From contig DAOPZG010000164.1 of the NCBI GenBank assembly GCA_035353235.1, forward strand, positions 1 to 5,343: a DNA stretch of 5,343 nucleotides, given 5' to 3'. Within the stretch, counting starts at the first letter, position 1; the number at the start of each line of letters is the position of its first letter. Origin of the DNA: CAXXOK01 sp035353235 (GTDB lineage Bacteria > Bacillota > Clostridia > Christensenellales > Aristaeellaceae). Shown piece by piece: positions 1-5,343 of this stretch. The translations under genes and the position numbers were made by a program. The notes beneath the pieces were generated by a model that was not told the origin of the DNA, did not search any database, and was given only the letters and a program-made list of their open reading frames with translations.

Positions 1-2876
1 CCGTCCGAAAAGCTCATGTAGTGATTGACGTTCTCGGCGGTCGTGTGGACAAGGGACAGCCCGTCCTCGGTGAGCGACATGCGGGTTTCCAGCGCGGCCA
101 AGGACGCGGCCTGACCGTCCAGCGTCTGCGCCTGCGTATCCAGCGCGGACTGCTGATTGCCCAGTGTTTCCTGCTGGGAAGAAAGCGCCTGCTGTTGGGA
201 GGAAACGGTGTCCTGCAAGGTCATGACGCTGCCCGCCGTGGCCTGCACCGTTTCCTCCTGCGCGGCGGCTTTCTCACTGGCCTCCTGCGCGGTCTCCTGC
301 GCGTTTGCAGCCGCTGTCTGAGCGTTGCCCGCAGCGGTTTTCGCGTTCTGCGCGGCAGTGGCGATCAGCTGAATGCCCGCGTTGCCCGTCAGCACCAGCT
401 TTTCGCCAAAGTCGGAGGAAATGAGGTCGGTGGTGATAGCGCCCGCTTTAATATGAGAAGCAGTAATGGCTTCTGCGGCAATCTCCGCGCCGGTGATCGT
501 ACCCGCCAGAATCTCATTGGCGGTGATGGTTTTTGCCGCGATCTCGTTCGCTGTGATGGCGTTGGCCACGATCTTGTCGGCGGTGATCGTGCGCTCGGTC
601 AGCACATAGCCGTCAATGGTGTTCACCTGCGTGGAAACCAGCTCACCCATGTTGTTGATAGCGTAGATGATGGACTGTTCGCTGCCCCGGATAATGAGCC
701 GCTCCACGGAAAGGATACCCGCCGTGATTTTGCTGGCCGTCAGTTCGACGATCTTCGCGTCGGTAATGCTGGCGTCCGCGATCTGCGCCGTGCCTACCGC
801 GCCGGTCTCAATAAGCGCGGAGGTAATCGCGCCCAAGGCAATCTTGGCCGTTTCAATGGTGGCGTTGGCAATCTGCGCGTTTGTAATGGCGGCCTGCGCG
901 ATCTTTGCGGTCGTGACGGCCAGATCATTGATCATGGCGGTGTCCACGGTCAGGTCGGCGATCTTCGCCCGGGTAATGGAGGCGTCCTGTATCTTCGCCG
1001 TGGTGATGGCCGCGTCGTCGATCTGGGCGGAGCCAATCGCCGCGCGGACGATCTTCGCCCGCGTCACGGCAAGGTCGGCGATCTTGGCCGTCGTGATGGC
1101 AGCGTCTTTGATCTTGGCCCCATCCACGGCCAAGTCCTCGATATGCGCCGTGCGAATGGAAGCGTCCTTGATCTTGGCGCTTGTGATGGCCGCGTCCGCG
1201 ATCTTCGCTTCCGTCACAGCCAAAGCGCCGATCTTGGCTTCGTCGATAGCGGCCTGCGCGATCTTCGCCTTGGTCACCGCCGCGTCGTCGATATTCGCGG
1301 TCTGGATAGCGGCTTCGGCAATCAGTGCGTGCGTAATCGCCGCGTCCTGAATGTGCGCGGTCTGGATGGCTGCCATGCCTATTTGCAAACTGCCCACGGA
1401 ACCATTGATGAGCTGTCCCGCGCCTACCGAGTTGATGGCCAGCTTGCTGCCGGTGATAACGCCGCTTGCCAGCTGCCGCGCGGTGATCATATTGGTTTCC
1501 AGCGTATCGGCAACCGTCCCGAGAGTCATGGCGGTGTACTTTTTCGTCAGGCAATCGTAGGTGTACTGCGTCATGCGCATGGACACGGATACTCCAATGC
1601 GCGGCGCGATGACCCGCACGGCGTCCCCGAGAAAAATATCCTGCAGGGGCTTGTAGTCCTTGTATTCCTCGGTGCTCGCGCAGTTGATGAAATCCACCTT
1701 GAGCGTGACGGTCGGCAGGTCGCAGCCCTTGTCGTACTCCGCCTGCGCGGCGTTTCGCATATCCACATAGCACTGCGCCTTGCTCTTGGGCTCATCCCCC
1801 TCTGTGACTTCCTTCGCGTCGTCCACGGGCAGGTGAATCCATTTTGGATGCGGGTAACTGCCGATATTCGGGCTGTCCACATACAGCTCCGGCAGGTACA
1901 ACACTTCGCCGTCCTTGGTTTCACCGGTGGGCATAATGCGCGTGACCACGTCGGTTAAATCCACGTCGTAAGAAACGCCCAGCAGGTTCTTGCCCTGCCG
2001 AATCTGCACGTCGGTGTCAGTTCCTACGCGCTTGACCAGAAACACGTCGAACCAGTCTCGCGCCAGCTCCGCGCCGTACTTTTCCGTCAGCCCGCCCTCG
2101 CCCAGGAGCGCGTCCACGGGATTGACGTTCTCAAAGGAAACGTCTTCGGCGGTCGTGGTGAGGTCGGAATAGAAGGAAAAGTCGTGCGCGGACAGACACT
2201 GGCCGGAGATGCCAAGAGCCACCGCCGCTCCTGTCTGGGAGGACGATGGCTCATACTTTTTGATCATGTTGTCCAGCAGGTCATAGAACACATGCCGGGC
2301 ATAGACGGTGATCTTGTCAAGCTCGGGCACGACCCGATAAATACGAAACGGCTGATCCCGAAGCTGCCGCGCTTCGCTCACGCTTTGGGCGGCGGCGGTC
2401 AGGGAACCTTCCGTGCGCACATACTCGATAAAGGTCGTGGACATATACCCGCGCTTACCGTCCGGAAGGATCACCTCATACCAGGAGGAATTGGTCTTTG
2501 CGGCGAGCTGCATTTCGGTGCCGTTCTTGTACTGCTTGAGCACCTTATATCCGTTGCCCGGCCCGGAGCGCAGACGCAGCGTGCCCCCGCGAACAGAAGC
2601 CGCCGCTACATCGGTATTGACCCGATAGATCTGGGTGCGGGTGTCCTCGCCCTGAATGCTCATGCTGACGCGGGGTGTGATGCTGGCGGGCACGGGTGCG
2701 CGGAGGATACAGCCCTCCACGAGCCTGCGCCACTTGCCCGCTTCATCCAAGGGGTGCGTAAGCGTCAGCTCCCATTCGCTGTTCAGAGTTTCAGAAACGG
2801 TTGCGGACTGCGGGTAGACCGGGCCGGAACCGTTCGTGGAGAAGTCCGTGCAGGACGGAGCGTAGACGCAAATCAT
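1..2876 (-). CDS. Phage tail-tip / minor structural protein (Tal-like, prophage tail endopeptidase type), C-terminus beyond window
   Basis: This is a structural protein at the tip of a phage tail, expected to contact the host surface and often to carry the receptor-binding part. The start is ATG at 2876. An in-frame TGA lies three codons upstream (2883-2885) and GAGGTGA sits 6 nt before the ATG, so this is the only reasonable start. The frame then stays open for 958 codons to the left edge with no stop. Layout: residues 1-90 and about 155-460 resemble the N-terminal region of Firmicutes phage minor structural proteins (landmark LTHPLDEAGKW at 39-49). An SH3b domain interrupts it at 91-154. 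A decapeptide array covers 462-711, a linker 712-761 and a second array 762-821. An Ala/Gln-rich heptad-like region covers about 833-947, and the visible end reads NHYMSFSDG, a motif I associate with the start of tail-fibre C-terminal domains. No upstream tail genes are present, so it is probably part of a prophage remnant. The family call rests on recognition without a search; the endopeptidase activity is only a family name and no catalytic site was identified. Confidence 0.85.
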   Translation of the reverse strand, partial: MICVYAPSCTDFSTNGSGPVYPQSATVSETLNSEWELTLTHPLDEAGKWRRLVEGCILRAPVPASITPRVSMSIQGEDTRTQIYRVNTDVAAASVRGGTLRLRSGPGNGYKVLKQYKNGTEMQLAAKTNSSWYEVILPDGKRGYMSTTFIEYVRTEGSLTAAAQSVSEARQLRDQPFRIYRVVPELDKITVYARHVFYDLLDNMIKKYEPSSSQTGAAVALGISGQCLSAHDFSFYSDLTTTAEDVSFENVNPVDALLGEGGLTEKYGAELARDWFDVFLVKRVGTDTDVQIRQGKNLLGVSYDVDLTDVVTRIMPTGETKDGEVLYLPELYVDSPNIGSYPHPKWIHLPVDDAKEVTEGDEPKSKAQCYVDMRNAAQAEYDKGCDLPTVTLKVDFINCASTEEYKDYKPLQDIFLGDAVRVIAPRIGVSVSMRMTQYTYDCLTKKYTAMTLGTVADTLETNMITARQLASGVITGSKLAINSVGAGQLINGSVGSLQIGMAAIQTAHIQDAAITHALIAEAAIQTANIDDAAVTKAKIAQAAIDEAKIGALAVTEAKIADAAITSAKIKDASIRTAHIEDLAVDGAKIKDAAITTAKIADLAVTRAKIVRAAIGSAQIDDAAITTAKIQDASITRAKIADLTVDTAMINDLAVTTAKIAQAAITNAQIANATIETAKIALGAITSALIETGAVGTAQIADASITDAKIVELTASKITAGILSVERLIIRGSEQSIIYAINNMGELVSTQVNTIDGYVLTERTITADKIVANAITANEIAAKTITANEILAGTITGAEIAAEAITASHIKAGAITTDLISSDFGEKLVLTGNAGIQLIATAAQNAKTAAGNAQTAAANAQETAQEASEKAAAQEETVQATAGSVMTLQDTVSSQQQALSSQQETLGNQQSALDTQAQTLDGQAASLAALETRMSLTEDGLSLVHTTAENVNHYMSFSD
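36..380 (-). other. Predicted coiled-coil segment of the tail protein
   Basis: Residues about 833-947 are rich in Ala, Gln, Glu, Ser and Thr and contain almost no Pro, aromatic residues or Gly clusters. They show repeated AQ/NAQ blocks (AAANAQETAQEASEKAA at 855-871) and then QQ-spaced leucines (SSQQQALSSQQETLGNQQ at 892-909). This is the look of a trimeric helical stalk linking the beta-rich arrays to a distal domain. The prediction is by eye. Confidence 0.6.
414..593 (-). repeat. Second in-gene decapeptide array, six units
   Basis: Residues 762-821 of the tail protein form six further ten-residue units such as TITANEIAAK and AITASHIKAG. Ile occupies all 12 positions from 764 to 819 at five-residue spacing. 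Unlike the main array, the residue two before the Ile is polar or Gly (R, D, N, K, G, E, S) in 11 of 12 cases, so this is a distinct version of the repeat. It is separated from the first array by about 50 non-repetitive residues that include the stretch IIYAINNMGELVSTQVN. Confidence 0.8.
744..1493 (-). repeat. In-gene tandem array, 30-bp period (decapeptide, two AxIxx pentads per unit)
   Basis: Residues 462-711 of the tail protein repeat every ten residues (30 bp) with no insertion or deletion. A typical unit is AAITTAKIAD. Every fifth residue from 464 to 709 is Ile, Val or Leu (50 of 50 positions). From 502 to 707 the residue two before it is Ala in 35 of 42 cases, the others being Leu or Gly. 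The two halves of a unit differ. One usually has a small residue before the Ile (AAI, ASI) and the other usually Lys, Gln, His or Asn (AKI, AQI, AHI, ANI). The first four or five units (462-499) are degenerate and Gly/Ser-rich. The DNA copies are diverged, so selection is on the protein pattern. The array probably forms an elongated rod in the tail fibre. Confidence 0.9.
2415..2606 (-). other. SH3b domain encoded inside the tail gene
   Basis: Residues 91-154 of the tail protein match a bacterial SH3 domain. They contain LRLRSGPGNGYKVL (100-113, the usual L-R-x-G-P-G-x-x-Y opening), then a KNGTEMQL strand, then SSWYEVILPDGKRGYMST (130-147, the W-x-x-V...G-x-x-G-Y/W-v core) and FIEYV at the end. 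Such domains often bind cell-wall peptides or glycans. Here it is flanked on both sides by the structural N-terminal region (QIYRVN at 82-87 before it, and QPFRIYRVVPELD at 175-187 after it), which suggests insertion into a loop. The similar IYRV strings on each side fit a domain inserted within one fold. Confidence 0.75.
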
Positions 2877-2882
2877 TAGGGG

Positions 2883-2889
2883 TCACCTC
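2883..2889 (-). promoter_or_regulatory. Ribosome binding site of the tail gene
   Basis: GAGGTGA on the minus strand lies 6 nt before the ATG at 2876. Its last three bases are also the in-frame stop that fixes the start of the tail gene. Confidence 0.8.
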
Positions 2890-2902
2890 GCTTTCAGAGC
2901 AT

Positions 2903-2933
2903 AAGAAAAGCGCCCATCGGATGGATGGACGCT
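2903..2933 (-). terminator. Terminator-like hairpin just upstream of the tail gene
   Basis: On the minus strand, arms 2933-2924 (AGCGTCCATC) and 2918-2909 (GATGGGCGCT) form ten pairs with one G-U wobble around a 5-nt loop. A short T-rich tail (TTTCTT, 2908-2903) follows. It could end transcription from a former upstream minus-strand gene, or act as an attenuator or RNA-processing site ahead of the tail gene, whose ribosome site begins 13 nt further on. The T tract is broken, so strength is uncertain. Confidence 0.5.
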
Positions 2934-3041
2934 GGAATCTGTCCGATAAACTGGGATTCCGCACGCAGTTTACTGCCCTACGGCGTGTACATCGAATGGA
3001 TGCTGGAGCAGTCCGACGCGCTGGAGGACAAGGCCGCCTGA
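2925..3041 (+). pseudogene. 3' end of an unrecognised plus-strand gene (remnant)
   Basis: A plus-strand frame ends at TGA 3039-3041 with the coding-looking tail LPYGVYIEWMLEQSDALEDK followed by AA. From 2973 to 3038, 21 of 22 codons end in G or C, matching the real genes nearby. The terminator 19 nt downstream is oriented for this frame. The open frame reaches back only to a TAG at 2877-2879, and an ATG exists at 2925. The part before about 2964 has ordinary codon use and overlaps the hairpin stem, so the true coding part is probably the last 25 or so codons, with the rest of the gene lost. I do not recognise the protein. An intact 38-residue peptide is less likely because no convincing ribosome site precedes 2925. 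Confidence 0.4.
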
Positions 3042-3059
3042 CGCGATTCAGGGATTCAG

Positions 3060-3089
3060 CCGCTTCTTTCTTACAAAGAAGCGGTTTTT
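3060..3089 (+). terminator. Rho-independent terminator of the plus-strand remnant
   Basis: A perfect 10-bp stem (CCGCTTCTTT at 3060-3069 with AAAGAAGCGG at 3075-3084) encloses a 5-nt loop and is followed by TTTTT (3085-3089). The other strand has no T tract, so it works in the plus direction. It ends 3 nt before the -35 box of the next operon and insulates it. Confidence 0.9.
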
Positions 3090-3092
3090 CTA

Positions 3093-3120
3093 TTGACAAA
3101 ATCCGGGAAACCTGTATAAT
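3093..3120 (+). promoter_or_regulatory. Sigma-70/A-type promoter of the marR-MATE operon
   Basis: Consensus TTGACA (3093-3098) and consensus TATAAT (3115-3120) are separated by 16 bp. Transcription would begin near 3126-3129. Both boxes being perfect suggests strong expression unless it is repressed, which suits a repressor-controlled efflux operon. Confidence 0.9.
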
Positions 3121-3126
3121 CATAAT

Positions 3127-3140
3127 GTTCTAAAAAGAAC
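3127..3140. promoter_or_regulatory. Palindromic operator, probable MarR autorepression site
   Basis: GTTCT (3127-3131) and AGAAC (3136-3140) form a perfect inverted repeat around AAAA. It begins 6 bp after the -10 box and covers the expected transcription start. A dimeric winged-helix regulator bound here would block initiation. The regulator gene is the first gene of the operon, so self-control is the simplest reading. Confidence 0.7.
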
Positions 3141-3174
3141 TATTCACGCGGGATGCGGGGAAGGAGATCGGATC

Positions 3175-3621
3175 ATGACCCAGACGACGCGCATTTTAAG
3201 CATGCTCAGCCAGATTAAGCGCCTGCATGACGGAATGCTTCGGGAAAGCTGCGGCGAAGGACTTTCGCTGGTGGAGGATAACGTGATCAGCTTTCTTGAA
3301 AACAATCCGGATCGGGATACCGCGGCGGACATCGTGGAATTGCGGGGCATGTCCAAGGGCAACGTATCGCAGGCGGTGGATAAGCTTGTGGGGAAAGGAA
3401 TGCTGGGGTGCGTCCGGGACGCGCGGGATAAGCGGGTGATGCACCTGATGATTCTGCCGGGCGCTCGGGAGGCCGCGCAGGCGGCGGCCCGGGCCAATTC
3501 GGCTTTCCGGGAGGAGATATTGCGCGGCGTTACCCCGGAGGAGGCGCTTCTTATGGAAAAAGTACTGGAGAAAATATCGCTGAATGTGAAAAACGCGCTG
3601 GAGAAGAGGAAAATGGAATGA
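3175..3621 (+). CDS. MarR-family winged-helix transcriptional regulator
   Basis: This is a small cytoplasmic DNA-binding protein of 148 residues, the usual MarR length. MarR proteins work as homodimers that repress nearby genes and let go when they bind small toxic or phenolic ligands. The helix-turn-helix covers about residues 48-76, with the recognition helix around MSKGNVSQAVDKLVGKG (59-75). The wing contains RDARDKRVMHLMIL (81-94), including the D-x-R-D-x-R type motif typical of the family. Helices at each end (5-25 and 120-146) would form the dimer interface. ATG 3175 is preceded by AAGGAG (3161-3166) at 8 nt. The stop overlaps the start of the MATE gene by 4 bp, so the two are translationally coupled. 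The arrangement parallels the MepR-MepA pair of Staphylococcus aureus. Likely role: repression of this operon through the palindrome at 3127-3140. The inducing ligand is unknown. Confidence 0.92.
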   Translation: MTQTTRILSMLSQIKRLHDGMLRESCGEGLSLVEDNVISFLENNPDRDTAADIVELRGMSKGNVSQAVDKLVGKGMLGCVRDARDKRVMHLMILPGAREAAQAAARANSAFREEILRGVTPEEALLMEKVLEKISLNVKNALEKRKME

Positions 3622-4973
3622 ACGAGGACAGAAGCTTTCTTTCGACCGAACCGGTGGGCAAGCTGCTTTTGCGTCTGGCGATCCCCACGGTGGCGGCTCA
3701 GATCATCAACATGCTTTACAACATTGTGGACCGCATCTACATCGGGCAGGGCGTAGGGTCGCTGGCGCTTACGGGCGTGGGCGTCTGCATGCCGCTGATC
3801 ATGATCGTGTCGGCTTTCGCGGCGCTGGTGGGCAGCGGCGGCGCGCCGCGGGCGTCGATCTTTATGGGACAGGGCGATAACGCCCGGGCGGAAAAAACGC
3901 TGGGAAACTGCCTCATGGCGCAGATCCTGATTTCCGCGGTGCTCACGGCGGCGCTGCTGATCTGGAACAGGGATTTTCTGCTGGCCTTCGGCGCCAGCGC
4001 CAACACCATCGATTACAGCGTCGGCTACATGAACATTTACGCCATCGGCACGATTTTTGTGGAACTGACTCTGGGCATGAACGCTTTTATCACCGCGCAG
4101 GGCTTTGCCAAGGTCGGCATGTATTCCGTGCTGCTGGGCGCGGTGAGCAATATCATTCTCGACCCGATTTTCATTTTCGCGCTCAATATGGGCGTGCGCG
4201 GCGCGGCGCTGGCCACGGTTATATCTCAGGCCGCTTCCTGCGCGTGGGTGCTTTGCTTTCTTTTCGGCAAAAAGACCGCGCTTCGCATCCGGCGCAAAAA
4301 CCTGCGCTTTGACAAAAAAATTCTTTTCCCCTGTCTGGCGCTGGGGCTTTCCACCTTCGTCATGCAATCCAGCGAAAGCGTGGTTTCGATATGCTTTAAC
4401 TCCTCGCTTCTGCGCTACGGCGGGGATATCGCCGTGGGCGCCATGACCATTCTGACCAGCGTCATGCAGTTCGCCATGCTTCCCCTGCAGGGACTCGGAC
4501 AGGGCGCCCAGCCCATCATCAGCTACAATTACGGCGCGAAAAACGCCGGCCGGGTCCGGGAGACCTACCATCTGCTGCTCAAGGCCGGACTGGGCTTTTC
4601 GCTTCTTTTGTGGGCGCTGGTGATGCTGTTTCCCCGGCTTTTCGCGTCTCTGTTTACGCCCGACGCGGCGCTCCTTGATTTCACCCAGAACGCGCTGCGC
4701 ATTTATATGGCCAGCATGGGTCTGTTCGGCATTCAGATAGCGTGCCAAATGACGTTTACGTCCCTCGGCAAGGCGCGGGAGTCCATCATCGTGGCCGTGA
4801 TGCGCAAGTTTGTGCTGCTGATCCCGCTCATCTTCATCATGCCCGCCATCCTCACGGGCAATCAGACCACCGCGGTTTATCTGGCCGAGCCTATCGCGGA
4901 CGCGCTGGCCGTGAGTTTTACGGCGGTTCTCTTTTCCGTTCAGTTCAAAAAGGCCATGCGCGCCATTGCCTAA
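3618..4973 (+). CDS. MATE-family multidrug efflux transporter, MepA-like
   Basis: This is an integral membrane antiporter of 451 residues, the normal MATE length. It is expected to expel cationic drugs and dyes in exchange for Na+ or H+. Twelve hydrophobic segments in two homologous halves fit the family: half one about residues 16-215, and half two about 235-440 after a basic loop (KKTALRIRRKNLRFDKK, 218-234). Family landmarks are the N-terminal IPTVAAQIINMLYNIVDRIYIG (22-43), DPIFIFALNMGVRGAALATV (182-201) at the end of half one, and GQGAQPIISYNYGAKN (294-309) in half two, the signature seen in the MepA/NorM-like branch. The start codon shares bases with the marR stop (ATGA at 3618-3621), and AGAGGA (3605-3610) inside marR lies 7 nt before it. 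No truncation or frameshift is visible. The substrate range cannot be read from the sequence; MepA-like is a subfamily guess by eye. Confidence 0.93.
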   Translation: MNEDRSFLSTEPVGKLLLRLAIPTVAAQIINMLYNIVDRIYIGQGVGSLALTGVGVCMPLIMIVSAFAALVGSGGAPRASIFMGQGDNARAEKTLGNCLMAQILISAVLTAALLIWNRDFLLAFGASANTIDYSVGYMNIYAIGTIFVELTLGMNAFITAQGFAKVGMYSVLLGAVSNIILDPIFIFALNMGVRGAALATVISQAASCAWVLCFLFGKKTALRIRRKNLRFDKKILFPCLALGLSTFVMQSSESVVSICFNSSLLRYGGDIAVGAMTILTSVMQFAMLPLQGLGQGAQPIISYNYGAKNAGRVRETYHLLLKAGLGFSLLLWALVMLFPRLFASLFTPDAALLDFTQNALRIYMASMGLFGIQIACQMTFTSLGKARESIIVAVMRKFVLLIPLIFIMPAILTGNQTTAVYLAEPIADALAVSFTAVLFSVQFKKAMRAIA

Positions 4974-4990
4974 GCTGCGGCGCGCATATT

Positions 4991-5026
4991 AAAAAGGCGA
5001 AGGGAAATTTTCCCTTCGCCTTTTTT
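4991..5026. terminator. Bidirectional rho-independent terminator between convergent genes
   Basis: The GC core GGCGAAGGG (4996-5004) pairs with CCCTTCGCC (5012-5020). Two further A-T pairs lie inside it and an AAAAA/TTTTT extension lies outside. TTTTTT (5021-5026) serves the MATE operon on the plus strand. The AAAAA at 4991-4995 reads as T's on the minus strand and serves the aminopeptidase gene, whose stop is 9 nt away. Confidence 0.92.
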
Positions 5027-5034
5027 GCGGATTC

Positions 5035-5343
5035 TCAGAAGTCCATGTTGACGAATACCTTCAGGATCTCCAGCGCGCTTTCCATGTCCCGCATGTCGAT
5101 GACTTCGCAGGGGGAATGGACGTTGCGGCAGGGGATGGACAGGGTGCCCGCCGGCACGCCGCCCCGGGTATGCTGAATGGCGCCGCCGTCCGTGCCGCCG
5201 AAGGGCAGCACCTCGCGCTGGAAGGGAACCTTGGCTTTTTCCGCCGCGGAAATAAGCGCGTCGCGCACCACGGGGGTAGCGATCATGCTGCGGTCCATGA
5301 ATTTGACCGCCGCGCCCTTGCCCAATTCAATGGCGGGAATCTT
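5035..5343 (-). CDS. M42-family metallo-aminopeptidase (glutamyl aminopeptidase/cellulase M type), C-terminal part
   Basis: The frame enters from the right edge without a start and ends at TGA (5037-5035), giving the last 102 residues of a protein that is normally about 340-360 long. M42 enzymes are cytosolic dinuclear-metal aminopeptidases that often assemble into large tetrahedral particles and trim peptides. Visible landmarks, counted from the edge, are LGKGAAVKFMDRSM (7-20), PFGGTDGGAIQHTRGGVPAG (about 47-66) and the HSPCEV motif (about 76-81). The His of that motif corresponds to a metal ligand conserved in the family. The closing MRDMESALEILKVFV helix is also typical. The other metal ligands and the catalytic Glu lie outside the window. 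The gene converges on the MATE operon and shares its terminator; no functional link is implied. Confidence 0.9.
   Translation of the reverse strand, partial: KIPAIELGKGAAVKFMDRSMIATPVVRDALISAAEKAKVPFQREVLPFGGTDGGAIQHTRGGVPAGTLSIPCRNVHSPCEVIDMRDMESALEILKVFVNMDF

Noticed and set aside
667..1350. A 227-codon plus-strand frame with Ala/Ile-rich, membrane-like repeats
   Set aside because: Another antisense shadow of the decapeptide array: the Ile/Ala/Thr codons read backwards give a falsely hydrophobic protein.
421..1440. CRISPR-like appearance, since similar motifs recur every 30 bp
   Set aside because: There are no identical repeats separated by unique spacers. The copies are diverged, contiguous and in phase with the reading frame, so this is a protein repeat.
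925..1773. A 282-codon minus-strand frame with Arg/Gly/Asp-rich sequence
   Set aside because: It is an out-of-frame reading of the tail gene, with low-complexity composition and no start signal.
21..1958. A 645-codon open frame on the plus strand, rich in Arg and Gly with periodic D-L-R motifs
   Set aside because: It is the antisense of the tail gene. The periodicity comes from the 30-bp repeats and the open frame from GC-rich codons. The minus-strand frame has a ribosome site, recognisable domains and a sensible composition.
1..2876. Possible diversity-generating retroelement target in the tail gene
   Set aside because: The distal C-terminus, where a variable region would sit, is outside the window, and no template repeat or reverse transcriptase is visible here.
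2791..3133. Paired 110-codon frames on both strands across the junction
   Set aside because: Both are Arg-rich and cross terminators, the promoter and the tail gene start. Neither has a ribosome site or a plausible composition.
3144..4748. A 534-codon minus-strand frame opposite marR and the MATE gene
   Set aside because: It is antisense to two well-recognised genes, with His/Arg/Gln-rich composition typical of shadows.
4742..5176. A 144-codon plus-strand frame over the end of the MATE gene and into the aminopeptidase gene
   Set aside because: It reads through a strong terminator and overlaps two real genes in wrong frames.

Overview
The window looks like part of a chromosome from a high-GC member of the Firmicutes, probably a gut-type Clostridia. 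The evidence is its GC-rich codon third positions, AAGGAG-type ribosome binding sites, a clean TTGACA/TATAAT promoter, and rho-independent terminators. The taxon is an inference; no marker gene is present.

Left half (1-2876, minus strand): one very long gene, open at the left edge, encodes at least 958 residues of a phage tail-tip or minor structural protein (Tal/prophage tail endopeptidase type). It has an N-terminal structural domain with a bacterial SH3 domain inserted in it. This is followed by a strictly periodic decapeptide array (50 consecutive hydrophobic positions five residues apart), a linker, a second shorter array, and an Ala/Gln-rich coiled-coil region that runs off the edge. 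Nearly all long open frames on the plus strand here are antisense shadows of this gene.

Junction (2877-3092): the upstream tail genes expected before such a gene (tape measure, distal tail protein) are absent. In their place are a minus-strand terminator-like hairpin, a short coding-looking 3' end of an unrecognised plus-strand gene, and that gene's strong terminator. This looks like the broken edge of a prophage remnant or a rearrangement.

Right half (3093-5343): a compact regulator-pump operon. A strong promoter with a 14-bp palindrome at the expected transcription start drives a MarR-family repressor gene. This overlaps by 4 bp a MepA-like MATE multidrug efflux gene. The likely logic is that the repressor sits on the palindrome, shuts off its own operon, and releases the DNA when it binds a toxic ligand, so that the pump is made. 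A long symmetric hairpin terminates this operon and also the convergent gene on the minus strand, the C-terminal third of an M42-family metallo-aminopeptidase cut by the right edge.
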